Shown here: positions 1 through 8,398 of the stretch, piece by piece
Position numbering within the stretch: the stretch's first letter is position 1
How the letters are laid out: the number at the start of each line of letters is the position of its first letter
Assembly: GCF_900103825.1 (NCBI RefSeq)
Contig: NZ_FNIF01000001.1
Location: 434,001 to 498,000 of the forward strand
Source of the DNA: Paenibacillus sp. yr247
GTDB taxonomy: Bacteria > Bacillota > Bacilli > Paenibacillales > NBRC-103111
Length of the DNA: 64,000 nucleotides
Direction of reading: 5' to 3'
Translations under genes and position numbers: made by a program
Notes under the pieces: model-generated
The model's input: the letters and a program-made list of their open reading frames with translations, nothing else
What the model was told of the DNA's origin: nothing
Databases searched by the model: none

Positions 1-745
1 TAATTTCAGTTTTAATTTGAGCGAGTTGAGCCTCAGTGGGATCCAGCTTGAAACGAACCACAACTTCATTTTGGTGATAGTGGCTAGTCCCTTGATTATC
101 TTCCGGGTGATCAACCACTTTATCTTTTAAGGTGTCGGAATCCACAGACTCGACTTTCCAGCGGTTTTCGTTCGGAAATGGCTCAAGTCGTAAGTTTTTT
201 AATTGGTGGTCTGTTATTTGGTGAAGAATATCTTGATGGATAACACCAATCAGCGAGCTGTCACCGGCTGTCGAGGGTGTACCTTGAACAAAATAAATCT
301 GCTGAGCGGCACCGAATTTAGGTGATTGATAATGTTGGCCTTTATCGGTAGCTGTCTTCGCTTCTTTCAAAAAGCTATTTGCTTGCTCCCTATAAGAAGC
401 GGGCAATTCGCCTGCTTTTACCCCTTGATCTAACGGTTGGTTTCGTTTCGACCAAATAAGGACATTCATCTTTTCATGCTCAGATTTCATTTTACTAATA
501 ACTTGTGCCGCGGGCTCTCCGGCTTCAATTTTGCTAAGCATTTTCGAATAATCAATCGAACACTGGGTTCTGCATAGATCATCGGTTAGCTTAACGTCCT
601 GCTCCAAAAGAGCTAACTTCGCCGTTGTTTCGTACTTTGTACTATACACTTCCGGTCCTGGTTCCTTCTCTTTATTTGAGTGTTGTGGAAAAAGGATGAT
701 GCCCAAACCAAGAATTAGAGTCATAGAAGATAGATAACGCCACAT
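1..745 (-). CDS. Secreted protein, N-terminal part (possible S8-type protease)
   Basis: A minus-strand frame is open from an ATG at 745 to the window edge (about 248 codons, C-terminus missing). An AAGGAGGGG ribosome-binding site lies about nine bases upstream of the ATG. The product starts MWRYLSS and has a hydrophobic stretch at residues 8-20 that looks like a signal peptide or membrane anchor, then a long polar region. Near residues 225-248 it reads NEVVVRFKLDPTEAQLAQI, which resembles the propeptide region seen in front of some secreted subtilisin-like (S8) proteases of Gram-positive bacteria. The catalytic domain would lie outside the window, so the protease call is an inference. What is directly supported is a real, well-translated exported protein. 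Confidence 0.5.
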   Translation of the reverse strand, partial: MWRYLSSMTLILGLGIILFPQHSNKEKEPGPEVYSTKYETTAKLALLEQDVKLTDDLCRTQCSIDYSKMLSKIEAGEPAAQVISKMKSEHEKMNVLIWSKRNQPLDQGVKAGELPASYREQANSFLKEAKTATDKGQHYQSPKFGAAQQIYFVQGTPSTAGDSSLIGVIHQDILHQITDHQLKNLRLEPFPNENRWKVESVDSDTLKDKVVDHPEDNQGTSHYHQNEVVVRFKLDPTEAQLAQIKTEI

Positions 746-918
746 AAACAGCCCCTCCTTCTAACGTACTTTGTATTCCGCTGAAGAAAACGAATTACCT
801 TTGATTAGAGTGAGGCGCAGAGGTCCGTTTTATGCATGGAAAGTGGAGTTTTACATATACCTTTTCGGGTCAATTTATGGTAGGATGGGAATAGCGCAAT
901 TATAGGAGGTCTTCATAA

Positions 919-1419
919 ATGGCTGTTTTTAATGTGAAAAATATTTGTGATTCAACGCGTACGAAGTTAAAAGAAACAACTGCCAAAATGGAGCTGTTTT
1001 TGAATCAACATTCGCTCTCACTGTTAAATGTGGAGAATGATCCGGCTATGGATGAGTTTTATCGAGGTTATCTACAGGATACTCGTCATCTTTTAGTTTT
1101 TTGTGAAGTGGCTTATGAGAAATTGGGCGTTAGCTTGCGACGTCCTACTTTTAATGTAGATTTTTCGGAAAAAGTACTGTATGAGGTTTACCATACATGC
1201 GTCAATACATTTTTCTACCCTAAAAATGAATGCTATTCCGAAGATGGTCGTTATGCTTACACAGGCCAAGACGCTATTCGTTTTCGTAAAAAACCTTCAC
1301 GTGAAGTGCGTGACTTGACGATTGAACTGTCCAAAGTGTTCGAGGAGCTTCGTGAAGATCTTGCCTATTATGAAACAGATTACATCACTCAGCGCCGCAT
1401 GCAAGGCGAAAAAGTATAA
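919..1419 (+). CDS. ypuI: YpuI-like DUF3907 family protein
   Basis: A 166-residue soluble protein with a strong ribosome-binding site (AGGAGG about nine bases before the ATG). The central segment FFYPKNECYSEDGRYAYTG and the C-terminal YYETDY match the pattern I remember for Bacillus YpuI/DUF3907 proteins, which are about the same size. No signal peptide, membrane segment or catalytic motif is visible. The function of the family is unknown to me. It appears to be a single-gene unit, transcribed away from the minus-strand gene at 1-745. The family call is from memory of the pattern, not from a search. Confidence 0.65.
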   Translation: MAVFNVKNICDSTRTKLKETTAKMELFLNQHSLSLLNVENDPAMDEFYRGYLQDTRHLLVFCEVAYEKLGVSLRRPTFNVDFSEKVLYEVYHTCVNTFFYPKNECYSEDGRYAYTGQDAIRFRKKPSREVRDLTIELSKVFEELREDLAYYETDYITQRRMQGEKV

Positions 1420-1495
1420 ATTAAATAAATTTACAAATGATAAGAAGGGATGCGACTACAGCGCATCTTTTTTCTTTTAAAAGGGGACTTGGTGC

Positions 1496-2596
1496 ATGGA
1501 GCTTGAACAATTAATCAACAGCAGTATCTCGATTATTAAACTGAATCAGCATCCTCGCGGAGGTTATATAGCATCCCCACTTTTCACACCTTACTCATAT
1601 AGTTGGCTGCGAGATGGCACTTTTATTGCCAATGCGATGGATCGCGCACATGAACCGGAGAGTGCTGCACTTTTTTACAAGTGGGTAGGTCAAGTTCTGA
1701 AGGACAAGCGTTCTCGTGTAGATTCATTAATTCAGAAACATGAACGCAAAGAATGGATAGATCGCTCTGAATTTATGGGAACACGTTATCATTTGGATGG
1801 TCGTGATGATCTTTCGGAATGGGGACATTTTCAATTAGATGGTTATGGAGCTTGGCTGTGGGGGCTTACGGAGCATGTCCGGATTACGGGGAATCCAACA
1901 CTGCTAGAAGAATTGCGCGAGAGTATTGAGATTACGGTTGATTACTTGTTGACGTTCTGGCATTACCCGAATTTTGATTGCTGGGAAGAGTTTCCTGATT
2001 ATGTTCATCCGGCTACATTGGCCTGTGTGTATGGTGGTTTAAAAGCCCTCGGTGACCTTGAACATCGTTCACAGCTGCTTGAGAAAGCATCTATGATTAA
2101 GCAGTTTATTCTTAATCACTGTGTCCATGAGGGTCGCTTCGTTAAATCAATTCATTTCTTGGAAGAAGTATGGCAGCCTGCCTTAAGCGCTGTTGATTCA
2201 AGTCTTCTTTGGCTTTCTGTGCCATTCGGTGTTTGTGAGGTTAGTGATCCTATTATGTTGAAGACGGTTCAAGCTATTGAAGCTGACCTGAAACATGGTG
2301 GTATTCAGAGGTATGTGGATGACCGCTATTACGGTGGCGGTGAATGGCTGCTGTTAACCGCTTGGTATGGATGGTACCAGAAAGAGCTAGGTAACCGTGA
2401 AGAAGCTCAGCGCTGCTTAGATTGGATCATAAGTAAAGCCGATTCCCTTGGACGTTTGCCTGAGCAAGCGGCTGACAGCTTAAGAGAGCCTTCTGCTTAC
2501 CCCGAATGGATCGCCAAATGGGGTGAATCGGCGCTGCCGTTGCTTTGGTCTCATGCGATGTTCTTGGTGCTTTCTGACAGCTTAAAAGGAGCATAG
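1496..2596 (+). CDS. Glycoside hydrolase family 15-type protein (glucoamylase-like)
   Basis: A 366-residue protein with the (alpha/alpha)6 hydrolase signatures of GH15: YSWLRDGTF at residues 35-43, DGYGAWLWGL near 115-124, FDCWEEF near 160-166 (the WEE glutamates fit the general acid), GGGEWLLLTAWYGWY near 280-295 and LPEQ near 320 (fits the catalytic base). GH15 enzymes act on alpha-glucosidic bonds of glycogen, starch or trehalose. There is no signal peptide, so it probably acts on intracellular alpha-glucans. It is shorter than secreted glucoamylases, which is usual for the intracellular bacterial branch. The ATG at 1496 follows an AAGGGG ribosome-binding site. Substrate cannot be told from sequence. 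Confidence 0.85.
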   Translation: MELEQLINSSISIIKLNQHPRGGYIASPLFTPYSYSWLRDGTFIANAMDRAHEPESAALFYKWVGQVLKDKRSRVDSLIQKHERKEWIDRSEFMGTRYHLDGRDDLSEWGHFQLDGYGAWLWGLTEHVRITGNPTLLEELRESIEITVDYLLTFWHYPNFDCWEEFPDYVHPATLACVYGGLKALGDLEHRSQLLEKASMIKQFILNHCVHEGRFVKSIHFLEEVWQPALSAVDSSLLWLSVPFGVCEVSDPIMLKTVQAIEADLKHGGIQRYVDDRYYGGGEWLLLTAWYGWYQKELGNREEAQRCLDWIISKADSLGRLPEQAADSLREPSAYPEWIAKWGESALPLLWSHAMFLVLSDSLKGA

Positions 2597-2637
2597 TCAA
2601 CCCTGATAGCGGGCAAATTGTTAAAGGGGTGATGACC

Positions 2638-2850
2638 ATGCCGGATGTTAAATGTTCAGTTGCTAATTGTGAATATTGGAAGCAAGGCAACAACTGCAAT
2701 GCAGGCACCATTATGATTGAAGTTGATCAGCATGCTTCCGCCAATTACAATGAAGAGTTTGCCGACGAATCATTTGATACTGAGCATCAAGACGCAGCAA
2801 GCAAAGTAGCGAATACTTGCTGCCACACATTCAAAGCAAAGAAGAAATAG
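2638..2850 (+). CDS. DUF1540 domain small cysteine-rich protein
   Basis: A 70-residue protein beginning MPDVKCSVANCEYW, with cysteine motifs CSVANC, CNAG and NTCC spread along the chain. This is the DUF1540 pattern, a small domain with conserved cysteines thought to bind metal and common in spore-forming Firmicutes. I chose the third possible start (2638) because AAAGGGG ends eight bases upstream; GTG at 2629 and ATG at 2632 are too close to it. It lies 41 bases downstream of the GH15 gene and may be cotranscribed. Function is unknown. Confidence 0.75.
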   Translation: MPDVKCSVANCEYWKQGNNCNAGTIMIEVDQHASANYNEEFADESFDTEHQDAASKVANTCCHTFKAKKK

Positions 2851-2876
2851 TAAGTATTGCACAGCATGGAGGCAGC

Positions 2877-3308
2877 ATGAAAAAAAAAGACGTTCCTTTG
2901 GACAAAGCCACCAAGGAGCGGTTCCAGAAGGAGCAGCTCCTAGCTGAAAGCGGATTGAATCATAAGGAAGAATACGCAGCCGAAATCGCAGCACCTTCAC
3001 GGAAAATCAGCAACGCCGAACAGTATAAAATTAGAAAACCAGAGAGAATTGAATCCCGCTCTGATGTTTCTGATGAAGAAGTTGAGAATTTAGTAGAAGC
3101 TGTCACGCGCAACAAAGCAGTCGGTTATGTTGCCTTGTTCGTTGCATTAGCTTCGCTTTTTGTATGGCCTGTTCTGCTTGGTATTTCAGGTATTGTGCTC
3201 GGGGTTATAGCGTTTCTTATGGGAAACAAGGGACTTGGGTCCTGGTCAATCGCGCTTGGTTTTATTGCCGTCGCCGCCTATTTTTTGTTAGTGCCCTATT
3301 ATGCTTGA
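2877..3308 (+). CDS. Hypothetical membrane protein with two C-terminal helices
   Basis: A 143-residue protein. The first roughly 80 residues are charged and polar, and residues about 85-140 form two hydrophobic membrane segments joined by a short loop (MGNKGLGSWS), resembling the small DUF4190-like membrane modules. The ATG at 2877 has a GAGG ribosome-binding site a few bases upstream. A longer reading from 2817 would overlap the DUF1540 gene and lacks such a site. The gene is 26 bases after the DUF1540 gene and is followed by a clear terminator. No function can be assigned. Confidence 0.7.
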   Translation: MKKKDVPLDKATKERFQKEQLLAESGLNHKEEYAAEIAAPSRKISNAEQYKIRKPERIESRSDVSDEEVENLVEAVTRNKAVGYVALFVALASLFVWPVLLGISGIVLGVIAFLMGNKGLGSWSIALGFIAVAAYFLLVPYYA

Positions 3309-3319
3309 CCGCTCTTAAG

Positions 3320-3352
3320 CAAGCCGAGTAATCGGCTTGTTTTTCTTTTTTT
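3320..3352 (+). terminator. Rho-independent terminator
   Basis: An 8-bp stem (CAAGCCGA pairing with TCGGCTTG) with a GTAA loop at 3320-3339 is followed by a long T-rich run to 3352. It ends the unit containing the gene at 2877-3308. Confidence 0.88.
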
Positions 3353-3481
3353 CAGGAAAAAAACGTGTAAATTCGGGTTTCAGAGTGATAATTAGCGGGT
3401 AAAGACTCATAATGGCATCATATTAACGCCTATACTCCCGTTTGCTCGTACTATTTGACTTCAGGAGTCATATTCGCACCT

Positions 3482-3509
3482 TTGAATGATTACAGTATTA
3501 TTATATAAT
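3482..3509 (+). promoter_or_regulatory. Sigma-A-type promoter candidate for the CNNM transporter
   Basis: TTGAAT at 3482-3487 and a perfect TATAAT at 3504-3509 are separated by 16 bases. It is the best promoter-like pair in the 295-base gap before the transporter gene and would give a leader of about 88 bases. Confidence 0.55.
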
Positions 3510-3552
3510 GAAAGGTGATATTTCAATTTTAAATCGAAATTAAGGGAGGTGT

Positions 3553-3601
3553 ACCTATACTCCTTGGTGCCTCAACCGCACTTGATAGGGGATAGGTAAG
3601 G
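3553..3601 (+). promoter_or_regulatory. Structured leader that could hide the ribosome-binding site
   Basis: ACCTAT-A-CTCC at 3553-3563 can pair with GGGGATAGGT at 3588-3597, giving ten pairs with one bulge and one G-T wobble. An inner GTGC/GCAC hairpin sits at 3567-3581. The 3' strand of the outer stem covers the start of the AGGTAAGG ribosome-binding region of the transporter. The layout suggests translational control. I do not recognise a known riboswitch class in it. Confidence 0.4.
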
Positions 3602-3603
3602 TA

Positions 3604-4938
3604 TTGGAAGATCCTTTGCCCGAAACGTTAATTAGTTTTCTGTTAATGTTTGGACTGGTGTTATTAAATGGTTTTTTTGTCGCTGCGGAATTTGCGATGG
3701 TTAAAGTAAGAGGTAGTCGAATTGATTTACTTGCTGGAGAAGGCCGCACCAATGCGAAATTTGCACAAGGAATCATGAGCAATCTCGATGCGTACTTAGG
3801 TGCTTGTCAGCTCGGGATTACACTTACTTCGTTGGGACTTGGTTATGTCGGAGAGCCGACGTTCGCTAAAATTTTGGAACCGTTATTCGCTCCGCTGAAT
3901 TTGCCAGATTCGGTATTCCACACGATTACTTTTATTATTGCTTTCTCCTTAATGACAACTTTGCATATTACTTTAGGCGAACAGTTCCCTAAAACGTATG
4001 CGATTCGTAAAGCTGAACAAATTACTCTGCTTTCTTCAGGACCAATGATCTTATTCTACAAATTAATGTACCCATTTATTTGGATGTTGAACGGGATATC
4101 CAACTGGATGTTACGTCGTGCAGGTATCGAGCCTACAACCGAGCATGAATCGGCGCATACCGAGGATGAAATTCGAGTCCTCATGAAAGAAAGTCACAAA
4201 AACGGACTTATAGATAAAACAGAGCTCACGCTTGTTGATAATATATTTGGATTTTCAGAGACGACTGCCAGGGAAATTATGATTCCAAGAACTGAAATGG
4301 AATGTTTATATGCCGGACTTTCCTATGCTGAGAATCTTGCAATTGCCATTAAAGAAATGCGTACGCGCTACCCGGTATGTGATCCGGACAAAGATAATAT
4401 TATTGGCTTCGTCCATATCAAGGATTTGCTCAAGCCGGATGCGAACCTAAAAGGAATTAAGAAAATTATCCGACCGATTACCACGGTCCCGGACTCCATT
4501 CATATCAGTGATTTGTTAAAAATGATGCAGAAAAGAAAAAGTCAAATGGCACTGCTCATTGATGAGTACGGTGGGACATCAGGTCTTGTTACACTTGAAG
4601 ACATTATGGAAGAAATCGTTGGTGAAATCCAGGATGAGTTCGATGAAGAACGTCCAACGATCGAAATCAAAGATGAAAATACCTTCTCCATTGATGGTTT
4701 GCTTCTGATTGATGAAGTAAATGACTACTTTGGCCTTGAAATTGAGTCGGATGACTATGATACAATCGGTGGTTGGATCTATTCGCAAACCGAGATTCCG
4801 CCTAGCAAGAACCAGCAAGTAAATTACCAAGACGAGTTTATGTTCATCGTTGATGAAACGGATCATTTGCGAATTTCTCGTGTCATTGTAAGAAAGTTGT
4901 CAGAACAGAATGAGTTATTACAACAAAACATTTCATGA
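3604..4938 (+). CDS. CNNM/CorC-type ion transporter with CBS domains (hemolysin-like)
   Basis: A 444-residue membrane protein. Residues 1-190 are a DUF21/CNNM domain with about four hydrophobic segments and the motifs NGFFVAAEFAMVKVR and TLGEQFPKTYA. A pair of CBS domains follows at about 215-335 (EIMIPRTEM, YPVCDPD, ALLIDEYGGTSGLVTLEDI). Residues about 350-435 are the CorC_HlyC accessory domain. Family members (YhdP/MpfA, YqhB, YrkA in Bacillus) are linked to export of magnesium or similar cations. The start is TTG 3604, because an in-frame stop occurs at 3586 and no earlier start exists. It has its own promoter, a structured leader and its own terminator. The older name hemolysin does not imply a toxin. 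Confidence 0.9.
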   Translation: MEDPLPETLISFLLMFGLVLLNGFFVAAEFAMVKVRGSRIDLLAGEGRTNAKFAQGIMSNLDAYLGACQLGITLTSLGLGYVGEPTFAKILEPLFAPLNLPDSVFHTITFIIAFSLMTTLHITLGEQFPKTYAIRKAEQITLLSSGPMILFYKLMYPFIWMLNGISNWMLRRAGIEPTTEHESAHTEDEIRVLMKESHKNGLIDKTELTLVDNIFGFSETTAREIMIPRTEMECLYAGLSYAENLAIAIKEMRTRYPVCDPDKDNIIGFVHIKDLLKPDANLKGIKKIIRPITTVPDSIHISDLLKMMQKRKSQMALLIDEYGGTSGLVTLEDIMEEIVGEIQDEFDEERPTIEIKDENTFSIDGLLLIDEVNDYFGLEIESDDYDTIGGWIYSQTEIPPSKNQQVNYQDEFMFIVDETDHLRISRVIVRKLSEQNELLQQNIS

Positions 4939-4948
4939 AATGGAAGAG

Positions 4949-4974
4949 GGACAGTCTAATGACTGTCCTTTTTT
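4949..4974 (+). terminator. Rho-independent terminator
   Basis: GGACAGTC and GACTGTCC form a perfect 8-bp stem around a TAAT loop and are followed by six T. It ends the CNNM transporter gene. Confidence 0.9.
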
Positions 4975-5072
4975 GTGTCTATAATGATTGATGTTTAAAT
5001 TGGGGATGGTCGTCAGGGCACAAACCGTGTACAATGAAAACAACAATGAATGACAGAAACGAGGTCTGACGG

Positions 5073-5783
5073 ATGAACAGCACGAACAGCATTGACCCTA
5101 GAGTAATGAAAGAATTGCTCCAGCTTCAACTGATGGGTAAATTGAGTTTGCTGTCCGGTGACACTGCGACATCAAATACGGACGATTCAAGCGACTTCAG
5201 CGCGCTGCTGGATACCGTCATGGGACAAACTTCGGCAACTGGTCTTGTAGGTCAGGACACTTTTAACGCCATGCTGGGTAAAACAACGACGAATAACGTT
5301 CCAAGTTCTTTGGCTGCTTTGAATAAAGCTTATACACCGCTACAAACGGTAAGTAAAGCTTTATCAGCCTCACAGTATGACGGTTTAATCCAAGCAGCAA
5401 GTCACAAATACGGTGTAGATTCCTCGTTGGTTAAAGCGGTTATTCAACAAGAATCTGAGTTTAATCATCAGGCTGTATCGCCTGCAGGTGCTAAGGGCTT
5501 AATGCAGCTTATGGATGGGACAGGCAGCGGTTTTGGAGTGACGAATCCGTTTGATCCTAAGCAAAATGTTGATGCGGGTACACATTTCCTGAGCAACTTA
5601 ATTCAGAAGTACAATGGGTACGAAGGGGTTGCCCTAGCAGCCTATAATGCAGGTCCCGGACGTGTTGACCGATTAGGCATTAAGACTGATCAGGACTTGG
5701 CTAATAAGCTCCATCTACTGCCAACAGAGACACAAGCTTATGTGTCCAAAGTGATCGGTCACAAGATGAACTTTGCTTTATAA
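5073..5783 (+). CDS. Lytic transglycosylase (SLT domain)
   Basis: A 236-residue protein with a C-terminal SLT domain at about 105-230. VIQQESEFNHQAVSPAGAKG carries the catalytic glutamate, then come GLMQLMDGT, the NPFDPKQNVDAGTHFLSNLI repeat region and ALAAYNAGPGRVDR. Such enzymes cleave the MurNAc-GlcNAc bond of peptidoglycan and leave a 1,6-anhydro end. The first 100 residues are low-complexity and carry no clear signal peptide, so the export route is not obvious; the Bacillus homologue I compare it with is YjbJ. The ATG follows a GAGGT ribosome-binding site and the gene stands alone between terminators. Confidence 0.88.
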   Translation: MNSTNSIDPRVMKELLQLQLMGKLSLLSGDTATSNTDDSSDFSALLDTVMGQTSATGLVGQDTFNAMLGKTTTNNVPSSLAALNKAYTPLQTVSKALSASQYDGLIQAASHKYGVDSSLVKAVIQQESEFNHQAVSPAGAKGLMQLMDGTGSGFGVTNPFDPKQNVDAGTHFLSNLIQKYNGYEGVALAAYNAGPGRVDRLGIKTDQDLANKLHLLPTETQAYVSKVIGHKMNFAL

Positions 5784-5797
5784 TTAACAAACTAATA

Positions 5798-5836
5798 AGC
5801 TGATTTTCGCATGTGTTATGCGGGAGTCAGCTTTTT
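5798..5836 (+). terminator. Rho-independent terminator
   Basis: A long imperfect hairpin (AGCTGA...CGCAT with ATGCG...TCAGCT) at 5798-5832 with a GTGTT loop is followed by a T run. It ends the transglycosylase gene. Confidence 0.85.
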
Positions 5837-5945
5837 GTGTTATCAGGTTTGCTTGAGTTATGGCCTATTTTAGGCTTTAATGATGAAAGGAAATTAATTT
5901 GATTGCGCGGCAGCAAGGGCGTGAAAAAAGGGGAATCAGCTAGAT

Positions 5946-7124
5946 ATGCTTTATTTGGATTACGCGGCAACAACACCGCTATATGAAGAAGTGATTGATA
6001 CGATTGCTGAAGTGATGAAATTACATTATGGAAACCCATCTTCGATCCATCGGTTAGGCGTTCAAGCAGAGAAGCTGCTGCAAAGCTCTAAAGAGGTGAT
6101 TGCAGGAGTCTTAGGTGTGCAGCCTTCCGAAATCATATGTACTTCCGGCGGAACGGAAAGTAATAATTTGGCGATTAGAGGCGCAGCCTACAGCTATCAA
6201 AATCGTGGAAAGCATCTCATTACTACACAAATTGAACATTCCTCGGTGAAAGAAATGTTTCTCCAGCTGGAGCGCGAGGGGTTTCGAGTCACTTATTTGC
6301 CTGTGAATAAAAAGGGGTGTGTAGAGCTAGAATCCCTTAAAGCAGCAATTTGCGAGGATACTATCCTTGTAAGCGTGATGTACGTTAATAATGAAGTAGG
6401 TACAATTCAGCCAATACAAGAAATTGGCCAATATCTTTCCAATTATCCCAAAGTATTATTCCATGTGGATGCGGTTCAAGGTATCGCGAAGCTTCCATTT
6501 CAACCAAAGGAGTGGGGGGTGGATCTTTGCAGCGCATCTGCACACAAATTCCGAGGTCCCAAGGGAGTTGGTTTTCTGTATCGCAGAGATGGCGTGCAGC
6601 TCAAGCCGTTGATTGTAGGGGGGGGGCAAGAATATGGCGTTCGCTCCGGTACGGAAAATGTTCCACTTATTGTAGGGATGGCGAAAGCACTTCGACTCTC
6701 GGTAGACAATCTTCCAGCAAAAATAGAGCATAAGTATCAGTTAAGGCGCATTATTGTGGAAGGAATCAAATCCCTCCCAGAGCTCACCCTTACGGGTTCC
6801 GAGCAACAAGAGGATATGGCGCCTCATATTGTCCATTTTGCATTTGCTGGTATGAAAGCTGAGGTTGTCGTTCATGCTTTAGAACAAAGACAAATATACA
6901 TTTCAACAAAATCAGCCTGTGCTTCGGATGAATCTGATCCAAGTACAGTAATGCTGGCGTTAGGCTGCAGTAGGGAGCTGGCCGTTAGCGGACTCAGAGT
7001 TAGCTTTTCGGATGAACATCAAGAAAAAGAGGCGAAGCAATTCGTTACTGCACTACGGGAGGTCGTGAGAGATCTCGCTCCTATGCTAAGCAAACCATCC
7101 ATCAGAAAGGAGAAGCGAAGATGA
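5946..7124 (+). CDS. nifZ: Cysteine desulfurase partner of ThiI (NifZ-type)
   Basis: A 392-residue PLP enzyme of the NifS/IscS class. It removes sulfur from cysteine as an enzyme-bound persulfide. Visible landmarks are LDYAATTP at residues 4-11, TSGGTESNN near 70, QIEHSSV near 100, HVDAVQG near 178, SASAHKFRGPKG near 200 (PLP lysine) and STKSACASDESDP near 320 (persulfide cysteine in the short loop). The gene overlaps thiI by four bases (ATGA), the same pairing as nifZ-thiI in Bacillus, so it most likely feeds sulfur to ThiI for 4-thiouridine in tRNA. It also resembles general IscS enzymes; the neighbour decides the name. Confidence 0.93.
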   Translation: MLYLDYAATTPLYEEVIDTIAEVMKLHYGNPSSIHRLGVQAEKLLQSSKEVIAGVLGVQPSEIICTSGGTESNNLAIRGAAYSYQNRGKHLITTQIEHSSVKEMFLQLEREGFRVTYLPVNKKGCVELESLKAAICEDTILVSVMYVNNEVGTIQPIQEIGQYLSNYPKVLFHVDAVQGIAKLPFQPKEWGVDLCSASAHKFRGPKGVGFLYRRDGVQLKPLIVGGGQEYGVRSGTENVPLIVGMAKALRLSVDNLPAKIEHKYQLRRIIVEGIKSLPELTLTGSEQQEDMAPHIVHFAFAGMKAEVVVHALEQRQIYISTKSACASDESDPSTVMLALGCSRELAVSGLRVSFSDEHQEKEAKQFVTALREVVRDLAPMLSKPSIRKEKRR

Positions 7125-8329
7125 AACCGGATTGTTTGATTTTGCGTTTTGGCGAGTTGACGCTCAAAGGAAAAAACCGCAAGCGATTTGAGCGAAGCGT
7201 GATGACTCAAATTCGTAAAGTTTTAGGTTCTTTTCTTGAATTAAGGTATATTCCCGAGTACGGACGCGTATATGTGGAGCTAGGGGGAGCAGCTTATGAA
7301 GAGGCTTCAGCGGCTTTGCAGCGAGTTTTCGGACTTGCATCGTTTAGTCCTGCTTACCATGCTCCTATGGAGACCCACGCCATTCAAGAGACGGCGCTGC
7401 GTATAATGCAATCACTGCCTAAACAACCAAAAACCTTTAAAGTGAGCGTTCGCAGGGTGAATAAATCATTTCCTCTTGATTCACAGCGAATGAATTATTT
7501 GGTGGGAGGCTATGTGCTGCAAGCGTGTCCTGGTTTGCAAGTGGATGTTCATCAACCTGAAGTGGAGCTTCGGGTGGAGATTCGCGAGGAGCAAGTTCTT
7601 TTGTATGCGGAAGTGATTGAGGGGGCAGGAGGATTTCCTTCAGGAACAAGTGGGAAAGCGCTGCTGATGCTTTCTGGGGGTATTGATAGTCCGGTAGCAG
7701 GTTGGTTAGCCATGCGGAAGGGACTTACAATGGAGGCCATTCACTTTCATAGTTATCCTTACACAAGTGAACGCGCGAAGGATAAAGTGATTGAACTGGC
7801 ACATCAGTTGTCTGCTTATACAGATTCTATCAGGCTTCATTTGGTGCCATTTACAGATGTACAGACATCCATCCACCGTGCGTATCAAGATAATTTATTA
7901 GTAACACTTATACGAAGAGCGATGTATCGCATTGCGGAGCAAATTGCAGACCGAGAAGGTCTAAGCGCGTTAGTGACAGGTGAAAGCTTAGGACAGGTGG
8001 CCAGTCAAACGCTGCCAAGCCTGAATGTCATAGGGCGTGTTGTAACGGTACCGCTTTTACAGCCTTTAATGATGATGGACAAGCAAGAAATCATTCGAAT
8101 TGCAGAAACCATAGGCACCTTCCCGATCTCTATTTTACCTTACGATGATTGCTGTTCCTTATTTCTTCCCCCATCCCCAAGTACCAATCCTAATCTTCGA
8201 ATGGTTGAGAAGATTGAGAGCAGTATGGACTTCTTACCGGAATTAATAGAGAGAGCAGTATTGCAAACGGAAACGATTGAAATTGTTCATGGACAACTGA
8301 AGAAGGTGTCAGATCAGCATTTATTTTGA
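7121..8329 (+). CDS. thiI: tRNA 4-thiouridine synthetase ThiI
   Basis: A 402-residue enzyme that adenylates uridine 8 of tRNA and exchanges oxygen for sulfur. It has an N-terminal ferredoxin-like and THUMP region (residues 1-165) and a PP-loop ATPase domain starting LSGGIDSPVAGW near residue 184. Further landmarks are SLGQVASQT near 288 and PYDDCCSLFLPPSPSTNP near 343. The chain ends without a rhodanese domain, as in Bacillus, where the partner desulfurase supplies the persulfide directly. It overlaps the cysteine desulfurase gene by four bases and is surely translated with it. Confidence 0.95.
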   Translation: MKPDCLILRFGELTLKGKNRKRFERSVMTQIRKVLGSFLELRYIPEYGRVYVELGGAAYEEASAALQRVFGLASFSPAYHAPMETHAIQETALRIMQSLPKQPKTFKVSVRRVNKSFPLDSQRMNYLVGGYVLQACPGLQVDVHQPEVELRVEIREEQVLLYAEVIEGAGGFPSGTSGKALLMLSGGIDSPVAGWLAMRKGLTMEAIHFHSYPYTSERAKDKVIELAHQLSAYTDSIRLHLVPFTDVQTSIHRAYQDNLLVTLIRRAMYRIAEQIADREGLSALVTGESLGQVASQTLPSLNVIGRVVTVPLLQPLMMMDKQEIIRIAETIGTFPISILPYDDCCSLFLPPSPSTNPNLRMVEKIESSMDFLPELIERAVLQTETIEIVHGQLKKVSDQHLF

Positions 8330-8351
8330 ATGGATTTCGCCATCTTCAGAC

Positions 8352-8381
8352 GGTGACTTCGTCACCAGCTCGCCATGCATC
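8352..8381 (+). repeat. Copy 1 of a GGTGAC-palindrome intergenic element
   Basis: A perfect inverted repeat GGTGAC-TTC-GTCACC at 8352-8366 is followed by a conserved-looking tail GCT-C-GC-C-ATGCATC. A near-identical element is at 47591-47620, also between genes and shortly before a ribosome-binding site. Here it precedes the TerC-family gene. Confidence 0.6.
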
Positions 8382-8398
8382 CCGGGAGGTTGTAAAGC

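Noticed and set aside
3510..3603. M-box (magnesium) riboswitch before the CNNM gene
   Set aside because: The leader is much too short and lacks the conserved core, although some short segments look alike.
8330..8398. yybP-ykoY manganese riboswitch before the TerC-family gene
   Set aside because: Only 69 bases separate it from thiI and none of the conserved internal motifs is present; the gap holds the GGTGAC repeat instead.
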